Shown: positions 60,241-64,000 of the stretch, one piece after another
How the letters are laid out: each line of letters starts with the position of its first letter
Numbering within the stretch: position 1 is the stretch's first letter
Source of the DNA: Linnemannia hyalina
Lineage: Eukaryota; Mortierellomycota; Mortierellomycetes; Mortierellales; Mortierellaceae
Length of the DNA: 64,000 bases
Assembly (NCBI GenBank): GCA_019671135.1
Contig: JAHRHY010000026.1
Location: 1 to 64,000, forward strand
Direction of reading: 5' to 3'
Translations under genes and position numbers: made by a program
Notes under the pieces: generated by a model
What the model was told of the DNA's origin: nothing
The model's database searches: none
The model's input: only the letters and a program-made list of their open reading frames with translations

Positions 60241-61677
60241 GCTGGTATTTATTTCAAGTACATTATATCCAGCTTTATATGTTGCTTTGTGGATAGCTCT
60301 ATCATGGACTTGTATAAAATTCTCACCATTCATGTTTTCTAGATGAATATCAACAATTGGTGGTGCACCTTTGCGGATTCTTCTCTCAGGCCATTGGATC
60401 TTTACATTATCTACCTCCACTATACCCATATCCTCGAATTGTAAAACATCATCATCGTAAATGTATGGGTACATGCCTTTATGTGCTCCTGCAACAAGTG
60501 TTATTGCTGTACATTCGTCAGGCCGTTTGTACTTGGTAACTGTAATATCCTTGATGCTATTCTCATCCATCTCAACCTCCAAAAAGTATATTGGTCTATC
60601 GTTGAAGCTATAGTTGGCTAACAACGTCATTGCTTCCTCTTTCTCGACATTGTTACGATATGAACCATACTTCTTACCTGTAACAGAGTTCCACCAATGG
60701 CAATATGCGAATGCCGATTTTTCACCCATTGTTACATGAATACCTACCATGGATGATATATTACCAACTATATACTTCCAATATGCCTTGTGTTTTACGC
60801 AGAAGGTGGGACATTCTTGGATCTCTTCCTTTATGGCATCCAAAACTCCTTTATAATAGGAGAATGTATATATCTCCTGTCCATAAAAGGTAATTTCAAG
60901 TCTTGTTAGACCTGTTTTCTTCGCCTTTCGAAGTCTCTTATGTAGGTCCTTATCCACATCCATAACAAAATTCTCCATTCTTGAACCCAACGACATTTTT
61001 ACTTCAGCACTCTCCAACATCTGTACAAGTTTGTTATAAACCTTACAACGGACCTTTTGGTCTTTTTCGGTGACTCCAAACCAAGAGAGACAGTGGTTAC
61101 CAACCTTATGGAGATCGTCGGCAATATCCAAATCTTCTCCAAATCTCTCTTGAAGGTATTGCTGAAGAATTGGACGGCTTGTAACATATCTACAATCCGT
61201 AGCAATGTCTATATCATGGAGGATAATATAGTCAACCTCAAGCTCATGAAATATTGGTGGTAACTCGGAAATTAAAGAGATAGCCTCCAGTTCATTGAGC
61301 GTTACCTTAATGCTGAAATATCCTGCATGGTATAAGGCCGAACTTCTAAACTTTTTTCTATGTTTTCGTAGCATTTCAGAGCTAAAAAAACTATTGGGTT
61401 TGATATAACCCTCGTTAACAACTTTAACCATGGAGTGGCTAATATCAAGGTCTTTAAAAGCTTCGCAAATATTGGCAGTGGTGTTCTTGCGTTGCTCGTC
61501 AACAAGGTCAGCCCGGTTGTGCAATCCCCAGAGTATTAAACTATCGCAGAATATCTCTGAGTACTTTTTCCAGCCAGTCTTTGGTTTGCCAGGCAATGCA
61601 ATCTCTTTGCCCACATCAGAGATAAGATGGGCATATGAGTTCAGCGCCTTGTTAATGGATTTAGGTATAGCGGACAT
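60241..61677 (-). pseudogene. C2 large partner protein, 5' part (split by B2-B3)
   Basis: From MSAIPKS (61677) through all shared motifs to EINTSY where B3's tip enters. Differs from C1 by a few residues (for example DIADD for DIAND). Joins 48715-48930 in frame after removal of the insert and one ATA. Confidence 0.9.
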
Positions 61678-61732
61678 GTTGAATAGCTTACTGTTTGCAG
61701 AGATATGTACTACAAACTTTTTAAAAACCACT

Positions 61733-61978
61733 TTACTCTGAAGCAAATTTTCGGTGTGCTGACCATGATAATGCACCAATTGTATGCATATGTTTTTGTA
61801 AATCTGGTGCAAAAAAGTCTACCAATCCCCACAGTTCTTCCTTTGACATACCATTAAGTTCTTGCTGAGACTTACCACGTAACAAAACAGCTCTCAAGTA
61901 CATTGCCATTGTAGGATGCATATGATGCTCATGTATATAAATGGCTATTATTTGCTTAATTTCTTTAAGTGTTGGCAT
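61733..61978 (-). CDS. 81-aa small protein of family C (C2)
   Basis: Begins MPTLKEIKQIIAIYI and ends SAHRKFASE; acidic/hydrophobic helix ELWGLVDFFAPDLQKHM in the middle. Same place and direction as the 90-aa gene of family B, upstream of the large partner with a TTTTTAAAAACC motif between, but sequence similarity is too weak to claim homology. C1 has a one-base frameshift here. Confidence 0.55.
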   Translation of the reverse strand: MPTLKEIKQIIAIYIHEHHMHPTMAMYLRAVLLRGKSQQELNGMSKEELWGLVDFFAPDLQKHMHTIGALSWSAHRKFASE

Positions 61979-62369
61979 TGCATAACTAGTAAACCATTAG
62001 GAAGAATGCCTATACTACAATACACTTTTAGATTTGTTGCACTATAAAAGAAGTTATCTCATATTCCATGATAGATTGGATAGAAATATAATGCATATAT
62101 CATCTATTTCAAGAGAATTTAAACGTAAACTATTAGCAAAAATTCCTTTATATAACACACTTTTGGATTTTTTAAAACTATTAACGATAAACACGATAGG
62201 GGAACAAGCCCCTCGGCCAGATGTCAAAGAACTTCATCATGGCGGTTTTACGACAACTTTTTTGTAACCACCAATTTTCTTTCCACCACCAAATTATACA
62301 AACGATATTTTATGGACATTTCCTAAGTCTACATAACTTTTTTTTATACAACTTCTTTTTTCTATCTTA
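61979..62369. promoter_or_regulatory. C2 small-gene promoter side and inner end of right terminus
   Basis: Copy of 39369-39739 with the mirrored TATA box near 62147. No gene. Confidence 0.4.
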
Positions 62370-63530
62370 TTATCATACAAAATGCGATAGAAATGTTACA
62401 ATGTTAATACCCATTTGCATCACGAAATATGGGATACGTTTTAAGAAACGTCTATTTTTAACGACATAGTTGCTCTTTAAACAACACATTTTCTCTACCT
62501 TATTATCACACAAAATGCAATAGAAATGTCACAATGTTCATACCCATTTGCATCACGAAATATGTGATACGTTTTAAGAAACGTCTATTTTAAACGACAT
62601 AACTATTCTGTTAACAACTTCTTTTTTCTATCTTGTTATCACACAAAATGCGATAGAAATGTCACAATGTTCATACCCATTTGCATCACGAAATATGTGA
62701 TACGTTTTAAGAAACGTCCATTTTAAACGACATAATTACTCTGTTAACAACACATTTTCTCTACCTTATTATCACACAAAATGCGATAGAAATGTCACAA
62801 TGTTCATACCCATTTGCATCACGAAATATGTGATAAGTTTTAAGAAACGTCTATTTTAAACGACATAATTACTCTGTTAACAACACATTTTTTCTCTCTT
62901 GTTATCACACAAAATGCGATAGAAATGTCACAATGTTCATACCCATTTGCATCACGAAATATGTGATACGTTTTAAGAAACGTCCATTTTAAACGACATA
63001 ATTACTCTGTTAACAACACATTTTTTCTGTCTTGTTATCATACAAAATGCGATAGAAACGCCACAATATTCATACCCATTTGCATCACGAAATATGTAAT
63101 GTGTTTTAAGAAACGTCTATTTTTAACGACATAATTGCTCTGTTAACAACACATTTTTTCTATCTTGTTATCACACAAAATGCGATAGAAATGTCACAAT
63201 GTTCATACCCATTTGCATCACGAAATATGTGATACGTTTTAAGAAACGTCTATTTTAAACGACATAATTACTCTGTTAACAATACATTTTTCTGTCTTGT
63301 TATTATACAAAATGCGATAGAAATGTTACAATGTTCATACCCATTTGCATCACGAAATATATGATGTGTTTTAAGAAACGTCTATTTTTAACGACATAAT
63401 TACTCTATTAACAACACATTTTTTCTATCTTGTTATCACACAAAATGCAATAGAAACGTTGTAATATAATAGCCATTTGCATTATAAAATATGTGATGTG
63501 TTTTAAGAAACGTCTATTTTAAACGATATA
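62370..63530. repeat. C2 right array of 133-bp repeats
   Basis: About nine units in inverted orientation to 46264-47180; it lacks the 399-bp duplication of C1's right array. Confidence 0.8.
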
Positions 63531-64000
63531 ATTGTTATATCTACAACTACCCACAATGCATGGTCTAATTGCGATATCTCTGTTTTTACCATTGTCGTAA
63601 TTACCTACAATCTGTATAACAATAAATGCTATAACAATTGTAAGTTAACCAAAGTGTAATAATATTAAACGTCGTGCAAATCGTGGGCTTACCTAAAGTA
63701 TGTCAACATTAAACATTGTAATACTTACGAGTTTATCAAGAATGTATTAAAATTAAACATCACGATAATCACGAGGTCATCCAAAATGCGTTCATATCAA
63801 ATATCATAACTATGGTAATAACTACAGTTTGTCAGCTGTCGAATCGAATGCCAAATGTCAAATGTCGAATGTCGAATATTGTTGAGAAAGTGTAGCAATA
63901 ACGCCATTAAAAACGTATCATCTACCCTTTCTTTCCAACAACCAATGTTTGTTAAAGCCACTATGCTACTTTTAAAAAAATCGTGATCCAACTTTTTTTT
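63531..64000. repeat. C2 right subterminal region, runs off the window
   Basis: Inverted copy of 45780-46263 with 7-bp repeats near 63840-63875; the hairpin tip should lie about 150 bp beyond the end. Confidence 0.7.

Larger units (their letters stand above)
45212..64000 (+). mobile_element. C2: family-C element carrying nested B2-B3, right end outside window
   Basis: The left tip GGAGGCCATCC is at 45212 in the D transposase gene. Gene content matches C1 (DDE intact, large partner interrupted, small gene intact). The right terminus runs past 64000, so the TSD cannot be read. Very close to C1 apart from array copy number. Confidence 0.87.

Noticed and set aside
1..64000. Integrated giant-virus origin for the A-D genes
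   Set aside because: C-C-C-H zinc motifs and gene-dense AT-rich layout recall large DNA viruses, but no capsid, polymerase or packaging gene is present, and units have transposon tips with 3-bp TSDs.
1..64000. Host housekeeping genes, tRNA or rRNA genes
   Set aside because: I looked between all elements. Every stretch is assignable to an element, its leader or its repeats; no cloverleaf-type or rRNA-like sequence was recognised by eye.

Overview
I find no ordinary host gene, rRNA or tRNA in this window. It is a nest of eukaryotic mobile elements inserted into one another, and most boundaries are readable from target-site duplications (TSDs) and uninterrupted sister copies. A Ty3/gypsy chromovirus that appears to self-prime like Tf1, together with a DIRS-type retroelement, suggests a fungus, perhaps an early-diverging lineage (Mucoromycota-like). 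That placement is inference and weak.

Four related families of DNA elements (called A, B, C and D here) share a DDE transposase of PIF/Harbinger (DDE_Tnp_4-like) character, and where both flanks can be seen they have 3-bp TSDs. Family A (3939-9745; 18116-23613) has 495-bp terminal DIRECT repeats, leaves a solo repeat (14616-15110), and carries a 750-aa zinc-binding, acidic, repeat-module protein. Family B (1520-13390; 48931-60237) has 319-bp inverted termini amplified into 413-bp tandem arrays, and carries the DDE gene, a 567-aa unrecognised protein (perhaps Rep-like), a 90-aa protein and a 130-aa Cys-motif/coiled-coil protein. Family C (33645-42366; 45212 to the window end) has 451-bp near-perfect hairpin palindromes at its tips, subterminal arrays of 133-bp repeats, and carries the DDE gene, a 550-aa homologue of the B protein and an 81-aa protein. 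Family D (43610-45211, continuing outside) is a divergent B relative.

Retroelements: Gy1 (15485-26603) and Gy2 (29144-43486) are near-identical chromoviruses with 197-bp LTRs and 5-bp TSDs. Gy3 (27746-29138 and 43492-43609) is a decayed Ty3/gypsy element. A DIRS-like element (13391 to about 27745) keeps Gag and RT/RNase H; its recombinase is not in the window.

Nesting: Gy3 is the oldest layer. It received DIRS (in the integrase), Gy2 (in RT) and D (in RT). DIRS received Gy1, the solo A repeat and the B0/B1 block. Gy1 received A2. Gy2 received C1. B1 received A1. D received C2. C2 received the B2-B3 double element. Up to four layers are stacked and the youngest still carry intact transposase genes.

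Layout: 1-1519 B0 fragment; 1520-13390 B1 with A1 inside; 13391-27745 DIRS with the solo A repeat and Gy1 (itself holding A2); 27746-29138 Gy3; 29144-43486 Gy2 with C1 inside; 43492-43609 Gy3; 43610-45211 D; 45212-64000 C2 with B2-B3 inside. In B and C the transposase and its large partner converge tail to tail with about 35 bp between stops, and nearly every intergenic gap of A-D holds a TTTTTAAAAA-like motif, suggesting a common expression or recognition system.
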